DNA of 64,000 bases from Melampsora larici-populina 98AG31 (taxonomy: Eukaryota > Basidiomycota > Pucciniomycetes > Pucciniales > Melampsoraceae), in contig NW_006768766.1 in the NCBI RefSeq assembly GCF_000204055.1, positions 2,257,243-2,321,242 on the forward strand, written 5' to 3'. Numbering within the stretch: the stretch's first letter is position 1; the number at the start of each line of letters is the position of its first letter. The translations under genes and the position numbers were made by a program. Below the pieces are notes generated by a model. The model saw nothing but the letters and a program-made list of their open reading frames with translations. It ran no database searches and was not told the DNA's origin. This document shows positions 34,226-45,884 of this stretch, piece by piece.

Positions 34226-34808
34226 ATGTCGAACACAACATTCTCGCTATGGATCATTAACAAAGCAGGCGGATTGATCTAGTTCAGTCAACATTCCTCT
34301 ACTTCTACTCTAGATCAAGTATTCATATCCGATTTATCTTCGATCAAACCGCAAACAAACTACTCACAAAGTCAGAAGACCTACAGTGAAGGTCTTTTAC
34401 CAAACCTGAGTTCAAATGATTACTTGATCTTAGCTGGAACTTTTCATGGAATACACGCGATCACCTCAAAATTATCACCTGTCCATCCAGCTGGATCTGG
34501 TCTACAATTCCTTGAAGCTGAAACGTTCAAAGTTTCATGTCTTCAAACTCTGACCGGTATAACAATTTTGTTTTTCATCGTCCCTGCATCTTTTTGATTT
34601 GTTTTGTTGATGACTGTTTTTGGACGTTTGCTTAGGTACTAAATTCGTCATCTTCACATCTCCGTCACACCCATCTCCTAACAAATTGTTAAAAAAGGTT
34701 TATGAAGCTTATGGTGAACTATTGAAAGATCCATTCTATGTGGTAGAAAATCCGATTAGAAATGAAGCTTTTGATTTAAAAACCAAATCGATATGTACAA
34801 CAACTTGA
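34226..34808 (+). pseudogene. TRAPP subunit TRAPPC4/Trs23-like, in-frame stop
   Basis: TRAPPC4 is a longin-fold core subunit of the TRAPP tethering and Ypt1/Rab1-activating complex at ER-Golgi and Golgi membranes. Two exons (34226-34556 and 34636-34808) joined across a glycine codon encode FSLWIINKAGGLI at the start, then NDYLILAGTFHGIHAITSKL, LEAETFKVSCLQTLTG, GTKFVIFTSPSHP, a helix with KLLKKVYEAYGELL and the C-terminal DPFYVVENPIRNEAF, all typical of the family and at fungal-like length. Codon 19 is TAG (34280-34282), directly after GGLI, and the frame is open everywhere else. It is either a recent pseudogene, an unusual start, or a base-call error. I found no intron that would remove the stop. 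Confidence 0.75.
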
Positions 34809-37533
34809 TGTTTTTGAGGTCAAGACTCGTTATTGTAATACAACCCTTTGAAACGTAACTTATGTTTGTCATCATCATCTACCGTGTCGACCATTCGGTT
34901 CGAATGATATATCCATGGTCCGAATTCCCTCATTATACGATAGTATACCGCAATTTGATTTTGTTTTGACACCAATTGATGTCCCATAGTCAGTTGTTTG
35001 TCATGCTTGGAAGAAATTCATTCACATGGTATTTCACAAACTAATGAGATATTCAGAAGGTGTATATTTTCCGCTCATACTGACAATCTTTCTAGCTTCA
35101 AGCTAGAGTTGGGCCCGCTTAATCCCCTTTGGTATTTGGTCAGTGTTGGGGGGATTATTGTAAAATATTGTGAGATGGAGGAAGAAGTAGATGAAAATAT
35201 CACCGTGTAGAGAGCGAAATAGGCAAACCCACGCTTGCTATTTGGCCAGCCTAGTACAAGGTGAGTAAAACTTTTCTACCTGAACTTAAAAGCCTTGCTA
35301 TTCTCGAAAAAAGCCTTAAACTAACAAGACAAACACCCACAAAATAATTACACAGTGCTTCAATTATATAGGACAAAGCATTTATCAGGAATGTAGAGGA
35401 GATAAATCGAATCTGAGGCTGGAGGAGATGAGACTTCGGCACCGTGTCGGGGATATTACGTCAAGGTGAACAAATCAGGATTTGTCCAAATTGACATCAT
35501 AGTAAAGGTCCTGACTTTTAGGCAGTGGAAATAACTGGTTTGCCTAATATCATGAGCCTCTTTTGAGGTTCCGAACATAATCCCCCAATCATGTAAAGCC
35601 CAAACATCCTTTGAACAGAATAAGAAATTCATTGACAAGAAGATGAATATATAAGCCCCGCATCGCCAGGTTGAATGGCTATTGCCTCCTTAAAACCCAC
35701 TACCAAAGGTTTGCGTTGAGCTTTTAAATCATAATCCAGCTTGCTTCATGCCATTGCAAACAATGGAAGGTACTATTCAAACAGTCCAAAATAGAGAATA
35801 CTTTTTTTAGTCTACAATCAACTCCAAAATATCTCCACATTTGATCCATGAGGGACATTTTGTGGGATACGCCTACTAATCAAGTATGCACTGCGTAGGA
35901 TGAAAAGGATCATCAACCAGAGACAGTTTTGTACTATCCAGGAATTCTCACCTTGAAACCTTAATGGTGTACCACCTGCCAGTGCTAGCTTCTCTGATAT
36001 ATGGAACCCTCAAGAACTGACTGTCTAAAAAGACTTATCAAAATTAAGATTGCCACCTAGTCTCACAAGGGTCAAAAGTAATAAGAAGTAATACCACGAG
36101 TTCTTATATTTGTGGAGCTCCTAGGTCAATCACGTAGCCTATGAGATTCTGCAAGCGTTGAACTCATATAGGCCACGGTGCATGAAAAAACTCTACATCA
36201 TTCAGATCCTCCATATCCATATTCCAGTTTCCATTGCCATCCAGATTGTGCCTTTGTGTAAGTTTAACATTGTCTTCCTCTTTAGATTTTTGAAAACCAA
36301 ATATAAGCTTTTTGGACATCAATAATCTTTCAAGAATGGTGGAAGGTGGGATCTGAGACAAGTGTGCTGCTTGAAACAAGCGGGACTTTTATGTCCCCAA
36401 GCAGCATTCAATTACCTCTTCTGTTGTGGAGGTATTTCTTTTGTGTGAGTTTTCCTACCAAATCTCCCTCTCACACCAGGAAGGCCACATTTGGTGTAAG
36501 TCCCTATGCAGGCTTTGGGTTTCACCACCTGTGAGGGACTTCGTTGAGCTCAATCAATAGGTTGGTTGATGATAACAATTCTCTTTTGATTTTTTTTACT
36601 TTCTCATTTTCTGTACTTTGGAGGTGTGTTACAACAAGACTATGTAAGTCCTTGGACAGCCATCTGGCTCAACAGCAGTGAGGAACTTTGTTACGTTTGT
36701 CAAACCTATCTTATACAATCATGAAGAATGCTGCAATCTGTCTAGGATATATACATATATCAGAGTGGATCAACTTTCTAATAACTTGGTCCGCAGCATT
36801 GACAGAAGAAAATAAACCTTCACTCTACACATGGAGTCCCATTCATCACAGTCACTTGATTTGACTGCAATCCCATGTTTTTTGATTGATAAAATTAGCA
36901 ACACTTATTGAAGATTATCATCTGCATCAATAGGTATTTACAGCCGTTTAACTTTCAACGAAGATTGTCTTTTTTTTGAAAATCTCGTCACGGTGCGAAA
37001 GCCGAGTTTACTTCTCTCACTTTCTGTCTCTCTACTCATTTGGAGAATATAGAAAACATAACCCCGGTCCCCTTCAGGCTCGCTCGCCGAGAGGGTCTTT
37101 GTTGGGTTGGGGTCCCCTGTAAAGAAGACCTTTGCCTGGTTTTGCTCGCTGCGGCAACAACTTGCTTCAAAAGAAAGTGGATCTCTCTTGATGAAACGGC
37201 TATACTTCGGATTTTGAAGATGTGAATCCATTGAATTGGCATTCACAAAGAATTGATAGACAAACAAAGATGACTTTCTGTGGAGACAAATCCAATCTAA
37301 CTCTAATGATCCAATATGAGGTTTCAGTAAATTTGTAAATCATAAAGTATGAACATTATCATTTACCATATTTGGAGAATCAGAATCAAGAACCCTTTAC
37401 CATTGGCATCCCTGCTGGTTCAAGTTGGATGGTAAAGAAAAGTTTGTTCACATCAACTTCTCATCTTTCGATGAAACAACGATCCGATTCTGAATAAATA
37501 AACCGTTCAATTGAAATTTTAGAAGAAATTGAC
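34809..37533. other. intergenic tract, no gene recognised
   Basis: 2.7 kb with short open frames only and no clear terminal repeats. The last 100 bp before 37534 are probably the copper transporter promoter. Confidence 0.4.
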
Positions 37534-38718
37534 ATGAAACTCTTAAGTGCTCAGCTCGAACTTAACCCCAAAACCATACCGGATCGATTAAAACCTTCAC
37601 TTGCTCAACCACTTCTTTCCTATTCACAATCTAAATCCAATAGTATCTTCATCAATCATCATCAACCTACAACCAAGACTCCTATACTTCAATCTACTCT
37701 ATCTTTTGATAGTTTAACTAACTCGATCGTCAAACAATTCACCAATATGGATCATCACGATCATTCTACGATGGATCACTCTACCATGGATCACTCTATG
37801 CATCATGATATGGGTGCTGATGCGATGAGAAGATGTTCAATGAATATGGTTAGTAACGTTTTTTCATTCGTAGACAATTTTGGATGACAGCATTAATTGA
37901 TTGTTTTTCGGATCAGATCTTCAATTGGGACGCCACCGGTACCTGTATCGTGTATGCATCTTTTCAAAACTAGATTTCCAACCGACTAGTTCTACACGTC
38001 TCGTCACTTCTAGATTCCTGAATGCCGATTCTCAGTTGACCTATCAAGCTAAAGCACCTTGAATCTTTCCTTTGACTATGTAACAGTTTCCGACGATTCT
38101 ATGTCTCAGGAACAACTTCTTTAATAATGTACATGATCCTACTCTTCCTTTTATCAATCGGTTATGAGTATATGAGATTAGCAGCCACACGATATGATTG
38201 TATGACTCGAATCAAATTAGGGATGGAATCTAGCTCCAAACGGAATGGAAAACGGATGGGAGGAAGTGATTCACCTAATCGAAACCTTTCTTCTGCTTCT
38301 TCAAGTTCGAATGAAAATTTGGATTCTATAAAAGCTTGGGGAAAATTCGTGGTTCCTAAACATCTTCAACTTACTCGTAGTTTGTTTTATGTTGCAAACA
38401 TTGCGGTTTCTTTCTTTTTAATGTTAGGTAAGTAAAAAAACTGCCTGGAGATGAATTTTGAATTCTTTTCTTACTTTTTAATTGACGATTATTGCTTATC
38501 TTTGAATTTCATAGTGGTGATGACTTATAATGCTCAAATCATAGCTGCTGTACTAGCGTAAGTAAAAAACCCACCTTGTTCATTTACTAAAACAATCTTT
38601 TTACTAATCACAATTTTTTATTTTCAATATTGATCATAGTGGTGCATTTGTTGGACATTTTCTTTTTCATCGTGAATTAAGTTACGAAGATGGTGGAAAA
38701 GGAATGGCTTGTCATTAA
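37534..38718 (+). CDS. Ctr-type copper transporter
   Basis: High-affinity copper(I) uptake or vacuolar release channel working as a trimer. Five exons (37534-37848, 37917-37951, 38087-38427, 38515-38557, 38640-38718) join in phase to 270 residues. The N-terminal domain has a Met/His copper-binding cluster (MDHHDHSTMDHSTMDHSMHH, residues 72-91) and CSMNMIFNWD. The first membrane span is SGTTSLIMYMILLFLLSIGY, a charged loop follows, the second span contains the family MxxxM motif (MLVVM), and the third has the GxxxG packing motif in AGAFVGHFLFHRE. The 71 residues before the Met/His cluster are unusual, and translation may start at the internal ATG at 37747. No lesion seen. Confidence 0.9.
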
Positions 38719-39212
38719 TCAAATGAACTGAACCTTCAACCCAAAATCTTTATTTACCTAAACCACTCAAAAATTAGACTTCAGAATCCCGAGTTTTTTA
38801 TATCATGCACATTTTTTTCTCTGTTCTTCTTTCACTGTATCAAAACTACAAAAAAAAATCATATCTGTTATTACTACTGTTATCTTTCTTGATTTAACAA
38901 TCTCCCATCACATCTCAGTTATATAAACTTAAAACTATTTCATTCTAAATTTGATATAGATTATTTTTGATTGTCTTTTGACTCTATATGAAAGTATCTG
39001 ATGTTGATCTGAACCTTTACCTCATTTTAAGACTTATTGATGTTCATAAAAAAATCTCTGTAAAAGCAACATATCTTTAATTTGGGACACCTAAAAAGGT
39101 GTCCTGATTTAAAAAAATTACCCATATCTTGACACAATGGGCAAGTTGTTGCAGCATAAAAATGTGTAAAAGCCTTGAACTTGAAACCCCCTAGTGTTGG
39201 CTTCCCTGGCAA
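38719..39212. other. 3' flank of copper transporter, no gene
   Basis: AT-rich DNA with no visible gene. Confidence 0.4.
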
Positions 39213-39614
39213 GGAGAAGATTGGCCTTTTGGTTGGAGAATTTTGTCCCCTATAAATTTTTTTGTGTGATTACAAAATTTCTTAAAATCAAAGTATGTCA
39301 AACTTCAGCATTATGAGCTGCTGACCATACTTTAAACATCTCCAATTTCCCTCTGAGGAAAAGTTTTGTGATGACTCAGAAATTGAACTTCTGAGATTTG
39401 GTAGGACAGATTGACCATAAAGAAACACTTGTGTAACACATTTAACCTCAGTTGCTTTTGGAAAATCTCAAAATGTTCTTACTCAGATTTCCAAAAGAGA
39501 ATACAAAAGCCACAGGATTCTGAGGTATAACATACATAGTCAGATTGCAAAAAAATTGTAATCACATACAAAAAAGTCATAATGAATTCTCACACCAAAA
39601 GGCCAATCCGCTCC
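39213..39614. mobile_element. candidate 400-bp inverted-repeat element
   Basis: The left end reads GGAGAAGATTGGCCTTTTGG, and the right end on the opposite strand GGAGCGGATTGGCCTTTTGG. Similarity continues for about 65 bp inward (both contain GTGATTACAA). No clear target duplication, so exact borders are uncertain. Confidence 0.5.
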
Positions 39615-39806
39615 TTATTGGGTAAACAGACATTAGGTGCAAGTCTGTTGTTGTTCCTCAGGCCTGCAAACTCAAAATGGATGAGGAAGAAGATTGGACT
39701 TAAACTCAATGCTACAAAAAATTGTTTTTTTCAGATTCTCTTCTTATAGGAGTTTGTCTTGTCACTTGGTTGATTGTAGGACAATTCTTTGTACATACTT
39801 AATTAA

Positions 39807-40589
39807 GGCAATTGATAAACCACGCCGACTTCAAGGCTGGTTTGACGCCGGTTTTTCCAAAACGGATTCCTTCAGAAGATATACAGCTGTTATACTGAGG
39901 TACAGAGCTGTACCACTTCTACAGCCTTAAACCTCTTCAAACTATTTCTGACGCCGGGTTTTGACAGACCCGGTGCTATTGCTTTTGGTAGTTTTTGGAT
40001 TGTTTTCACTGCTGATCAATCCTAATTCTTGTTCCTGAGAAGGTGACTAGAGAAACATATGTTCTACATACTTAATGACTTGATAAACCCGCAGAGACGC
40101 CGAGTAGAGTACTGGCTCTGTCATTCCCCTCCTGAACTACTCTGCAAAACACTTCAACAGAAGTGCAGTGGGTTACATATACTGCGTCAAAATGCGGCAT
40201 ATCTCTGTCTTTGACTCATTGTTCATCGACTTCTTTGACACTACTAGAAAGCGCCAATTATTGTGATAGCATGCTCTGTTTTGAGGTTTCCATTGTGAAG
40301 AAGCAAACCAATTGCAAACCTAATGGTTGTTTCTATTTACTCGCGGCTCCAAATTCTTAAAGGCAGGCAGCGGCTTCGGTTATTTTTGTCCAAACTTCAA
40401 ACATCTTTATCTGAATCAAAAGACGGCGTCAGAAGCGAACCAAAACCCCGGCTGCAGAAAAACTCTGAAGGCTGTAGAAGTGGTGCAGCTCTGTACCTCA
40501 GTATAGCAGCTGTACATCTTCTGAAGGAATCCGTTTTGGAAAAACCGGCGTCAAACCAGCTTTGAAGTCGGCGTGGTTTATCAATCGCC
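39807..40589. mobile_element. 783-bp element with about 125-bp inverted repeats
   Basis: Arms 39807-39930 and about 40465-40589 are near-perfect reverse complements, starting GGCAATTGATAAACCACGCC and GGCGATTGATAAACCACGCC. TTAATTAA borders both sides and is either an 8-bp target duplication or, because it is palindromic, part of the termini. TTAA would be the piggyBac-type target. No coding capacity. Confidence 0.78.
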
Positions 40590-40931
40590 TTAATTAAAAA
40601 AATTCTAATTCCAATGAAAGCTCATATGTTGTATACCATTACTAATCCATTCTTTTTATTGATGATTTTGGATGACTTTGGACCAGTTTCAAATCTTTAG
40701 TCTCAATGTTTTTTCAATTCTCTTTGATTTTTTGAGTTTCTCTCACAATACAAGAACCACTGTGCTTTCAATTATGGCTGTGGGGCAGTATTGCAGTGGC
40801 CTCCACAGTATATCTTAGAGCCTGTACACCAAAAAACTGAAGGCAAATCCTCCTGTAGCAGAGATAATAATGCACCAGGCCTTGGGTTTCACCACACACC
40901 ACAAAGTAATATTTACAGCCAAACACAGGTA
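40590..40931. other. intergenic, no gene
   Basis: AT-rich spacer between two non-autonomous elements. Confidence 0.4.
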
Positions 40932-41825
40932 CAGTCAAACCCGCGCTAATGCATAAATTGGGGAGACAATTTTTGCTATGCATTATTGTGGGTTATGCAA
41001 ATAGGCATAAACCCCCATAATGCATATTTGTATGCATTTAGGCCTAAATGCATTGAAATATGCATTATGACCGGTTTTTGTTGAAATTGTATAAGTTTAT
41101 GCAATAGTACATTTGTATTTTGCGCAGGTACAAGGACAAGATATTTTTTTGACACAGAAAAAAACACCACTAGGGGTCGGTTTGACCCCATAGAGGGCTC
41201 ATTGCTGCCTGATGTTGCCAAAATCCTACTTGCAAAGGATCCAATCAGAGTTCAATGGAAAAAAACACATCCTGGGCAACACCGCAAGCGCTACGCAACG
41301 CAATGGATTTTGACCTATTTCCATTGCGTTGCGCAGTCGGCGCATTATTACTCTACGCAACCACTCCGCAATGGGGTGTTTTTTTTCTAACTTGCTGTTG
41401 CGGAGCGGTTGGGCAAATATTGCGGAAAATGTGCAATATTGCCCTATTTCCGCAATATTTGCCCTAAATAACCGTCAAAAACTGACCGCAATTGCGGTGC
41501 GGGTTTCTGAGCAAGGGGTTTTTTGAACCCGGATTGCGGAGCACTGGCACCGCACTATATTGCGTTGCTATTGCGGCGCCCAAAAGCGCTACGCAACCGC
41601 ACCGCAACTGCAACATAGTGCGGTGCTCTTGCGGTATTGTCCTGGGGCGCTTTATAGGCATGCATTATGACTTTGCGGACTTGAAAAGAAGTATGCATTA
41701 TGGTCTTTGACATAATTATGCAATTAATGACAAAATTGGCCCACACCAGCTGGGTGGAAACCAAAACATATGCATTTTGGCTGGTTATGCATGTGCGCGG
41801 GTATGCATGTGCGCGGGTTTGACTG
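40932..41825. mobile_element. 894-bp Tc1/mariner-type non-autonomous element
   Basis: Ends CAGTCAAACCCGCGC in inverse orientation, flanked by TA (40930-40931 and 41826-41827). The interior has many ATGCAT/GCATTATG motifs. It shares termini with the 6.4-kb element at 51793-58239, which would be its autonomous-type relative. A GCGG-rich block (about 41270-41645) appears to be a nested insertion. Confidence 0.82.
41270..41645. mobile_element. nested GCGG-rich inverted-repeat element
   Basis: The left end CCTGGGCAACACCGCAAG and the right end read on the other strand (CCAGGACAATACCGCAAG) form an imperfect inverted repeat, with dense GCGG/CCGC and TTGCG motifs between. Base composition differs sharply from the host element. 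No target duplication was confirmed. Confidence 0.45.
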
Positions 41826-41827
41826 TA

Positions 41828-44800
41828 CTGGGCTGTGCCACACATGGTAAGCTGCATGTGTTGAATAGGAGTCATAGATTGGGATTGAAATAAGCATGAT
41901 CCTCTTGATACCACCACTTCCAGAAGTGATTTAAAAGATCTAAAGAAAAGCAGTCCTTCTTGCTGAACTGCAACATATAGAGTCAGATTTCAGGTCCTGA
42001 AGTTTCAATTTACTTGATTGGGCACACTTACCTGATCATTACCAAGGGAGTCTAAGGGATCAATACACAGGATTATGAAAGTATACTCTTTGTGCCTGTG
42101 AGTAAGATAGAAGACTTCAGGGACTTGGCTTTTGCCAAAGCCTGTCCCTGCCAATAGCAGGACTCACTGTGCCTGTGGAGAGCGCCCCAGACGTCGGGGG
42201 CCTCAACAAGTACAAAGGCTTCCCTTTGTACTCTTGAGGGCCCCTGACGTCTAGGCCGCCCTCCACGGGCACAGTGACTGTGCCTCCATGAAGAAGGTGC
42301 ACAACAGACTTTTTCTGCTGAGGTTTCCCACCATATCTGTAATTTGACTAAAACAAGCCATCAATTGCTTAATTTTGGCACGCTTTGCAAGTATTGAAAA
42401 ACTGGGTTGCTGTTGTGATCAATCTTGGCTGTGGTGAAACATTTTGCTGAGACAGTAGAATGATGTACTTTGGAGATTTGCGTCAAAGTAGCATTGCTGG
42501 TTATGATGAAAGTACAAGTGGTACAATGGGGGTACACCACCAGGTCATTTTTTGTTGACCAACCGGCGGTACGGCGTTTGAAGTTGAACCAGTGAGATCC
42601 GGTTCATACTTGGTGGGCCCACTACCTGGGCCCTGGTTTTGCAATGGTTTGATAAAACACAGTTGATCAACCACCTGGTCTGCGGTTGATCAACGGTATT
42701 CCATCCAAACCATTGCACAACCATGGTGCTGGTCAACCTCCCCGCTGGTTCATTTATGAGCGGATGAGAAGTGGTTCTACAGTGGAGCTAAAACAATAGC
42801 TCAGAGTTAACTTTAAGTACCTCAAGGCTTGGACTAAGTTAAGTGAAAGCTTAACAGTCCAAAATTTGTCCAACACTTGTTCACCCTTGGTCATCTAAAA
42901 CAGCAAATCATCCTCAGACAATCTGGTCTCTTATATCAAGTTTGATGTCCTCACCATTTTCATTTGGAACCAATCACTCACTCAACACTAATCGTTTCAC
43001 CACCAAATCCTATCAATCCATCAATCAAAAACTTACTTAACAACATCAATCCAGCAAAAGTGGTAACAGACCCGGCTCAAGTTTTTATTAAATTGAACGA
43101 CTTTCCAATTCATGTTGAGTCAAATCACTTAAAACTTCAAGTCAATTTTTACAATTATCATCATTCTCTTCATAACTGACTTTAATTAGCCATTGAACAG
43201 TTGGTCAGTTGTTCGGATTAACCACTTCTCTGGTATCGATTCACACGTATTTTGGTAATTGTCATCCAATTTTCATCTTTTTCTCCACCTATTCTCACTG
43301 TTTTGGATTCCTGATCATTTCCCCACTTCACTCTTTGTGCTCTGTCAGAGTTTCTCTCTCTTTGTTTGTCCAAACTATAGGTCAATAAATCACTTTTGCA
43401 AATACTTGAACCACTTTTTGCAAACTCTACCCCATGGTCAACACTCTTACTTCATATCAAATTCGATCCATCTCCATTTCCAAGACCTTGAGCAATCTTA
43501 AAAACAACTCGATATTTAACTTATTTACCACATTCAGGTTTCCATCATCAAGATATAGCATTAGAACATGCATTAAAATTAGCATATACATTAAACAGAA
43601 CAAACCCCACCTTGTTTCTTTGGTACACCTATAAAATATATCATTTGAGAGAAGCTGACTCATAGACTTACAACAGCTCAAGCCAAAATCAGATTAAAAC
43701 ATTGTCATCGAACAAAATCATAACCATTGATATTATCATGTCTTGGATCTAATAATTAAATACTTCAATCAGTTGAGATCAAACGATTCATTTCAAATCG
43801 ATGTTCAAACTCATTTCAATCCAAGCTTTACCAGAAGGAATCAAATGCAAACTTTTATGATGTTCTGATCTACAAGTTCAACGCGAGCAATGTGTTTCTA
43901 AATAATTATCTTTGTCCTCTTGCCCCCAATTTTTTTTATTCCTTGTAGTCTATAGCTTCAGCTTGACATTCACATTCTCATTATCTGGCCAACACTCAGG
44001 GCCCTAACTTGTATCTTATTTCTGACACACACAGCCCCCACTTGTATCTTATAGCTGTAATCATTGTATTGTTTTATCATCGTCTCAAAATGTGATACTT
44101 GTGTTTTCAGCGCAATGAGTGGCTCAGCCTGGTCTCCTTCAATCTGAACACCATGACACATAGATCAATATGTGCATTACGTTGTAAAAATGGGTTTCAA
44201 TCACTTGAGAGTGTCCCGTTGAACAACAGCAAGGGGTGCTGCAAGCCAACCTGACTTGAGAAGCACAACCGGGCATTTTCCACTCATCATCGGGTTTTTC
44301 TCCGGTAGAACCCGGCTGAAAAACCAGGGAAAAACCCCTGTTGAAACACGGTTGGGAGGAACTTGTTCAAAACAAGTTCTTCCCCAGTCAGAGACAAACC
44401 GGAAATCAACCGGGGAAAAATCCGGTTGATGAACCAAAATAGTGACCTGGTGGTGTAGTGGTCTCCAGATTTGGAGTTCCATGGATTTGCAATTTGGATA
44501 CCAGTCATCTCTAGTCTTGTACAGCCCCAGGGTTAGGCCTATATGATCTTTTTGTGTTATTCTTGAGCAGAAATGAGATAGAAATGAGCCAAGCACAAAA
44601 AATGGCAGATATAATCCTGGACACTGTTTTCATAAGGAGTTCAGAGAGCCTGAATTGGCAAGATTTGGGAGTTGGCTCTGGGAGTTGACTGAAGGGAATG
44701 GGGGAAGTCAAGGGTCCACACAAGCAAGAAGAGCAGTTAGCTCCAAGGCGGGAAAAGCGGGATGTCTAGGTCACTCTCAAAAGATCATTGCAATGATTCA

Positions 44801-45322
44801 AACTGCGGATCACAGTTTTTCTAAAACTTTTTTCATCTTTCTACCTTGACCATTCCCATTTGTCCCAGAAAAATTATCAAAAAATCCAAAAATAATTTCA
44901 CTACTTTGTTTTCCTCAGCAGTTCAATATCCCCGCTTCTAATACAATTATCTATTCAGCCTAGTCCTTCTCGTTTCATCTTCTGTATTGTCAACACAGCA
45001 TTAGCCAATTGAACTACAAAATTTTTCAATTCCCGCCCGCCTACTCACTTCAAACAAAATGTAGAAATAGCTAAAAAGCTCCCACATGTTCCGGGTCTTT
45101 GTTTTCCATCTATTTCTCTGTTTCAATGTCCTACATTTGTGGAAGAAATAAATTCCAGGCCCAGGCCCACTTTGGTAGCCAACACTGTTCTTTGCACATA
45201 CCAAGACAAACCCATTCCTTTGAAGGAGTATGCTTGAGAGATTGTAGGGAAATGTCCCAGTCAATCTTGGGTCAAAAAAATGACATTACCAGCAAGTCCA
45301 TGTTGAAGGTGGAAAGTAATAC
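41828..45322. other. repeat-derived tract, no gene recognised
   Basis: 3.5 kb with a long hairpin at 42165-42276 and segments that look like partial inverted repeats (42545-42760 and 44280-44450, the latter rich in CCGGTT/AACCGG). Short open frames show no domain. Confidence 0.4.
42165..42276. repeat. 112-bp hairpin, about 54-bp arms
   Basis: Arms start CACTGTGCCTGTGGAG and, on the other strand, CACTGTGCCCGTGGAG. They pair through AGACGTC and GTACAAAGG to a loop of a few bases near 42219. GC content is well above the surroundings. Confidence 0.75.
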
Positions 45323-45515
45323 TGTTATGGAACTTATTACGTGTCACTTCCAGTGACATTCTCATTACAACATGTCACACGCTTTGTACCCAGTCACATA
45401 CTTCCACAACGCTTGTATCAGAGATTTTCCCTCATCTGACAATCTAACTAGACACCTGGATAAGCTGTGAAGAGCTTCACTTCCGTAGCAAGAACCCAGA
45501 GGACCCTCCATAACA
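45323..45515 (+). repeat. 5' LTR of Ty3/gypsy element
   Basis: 193 bp beginning TGTTATGG and ending CATAACA, identical by eye to 51166-51358. It is preceded by AATAC, the 5-bp target duplication found again after the 3' LTR (51359-51363). Confidence 0.95.
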
Positions 45516-45884
45516 TATTGTCAGATCTTTTCATCATACGGAACTCGAAGCCTTAGATTGAACCCACATCACGACTGAATTGTTTATCCTCAAGGAAGAT
45601 CGAAATAAACTGAAACAGATTAGAAACTCAAAGTTAGAATAAAGTAGAAACTCAGATTGATATAATTAGATAAGATTAGATTTACAAGATTAGATTGAAG
45701 CTTAAACTCACCGCAAGGCCAACCGAAACTCTACCGAATTCTCAGATCAATACAAGCCACCACGTCTCCGACATACAACACACCCTCACTGGACGATACT
45801 GAATCGGACTCTGAAAATCCTTCGGCATTTGTCGACGCACCCCGCATTACAGACTCAGACCATCTTGATACTTCGACTGTGACC

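Noticed and set aside
42545..42760. Inverted-repeat element
   Set aside because: Ends pair only loosely (TTGACCAACC against GTTGACCAGC) and no duplication was found; left in the intergenic description.
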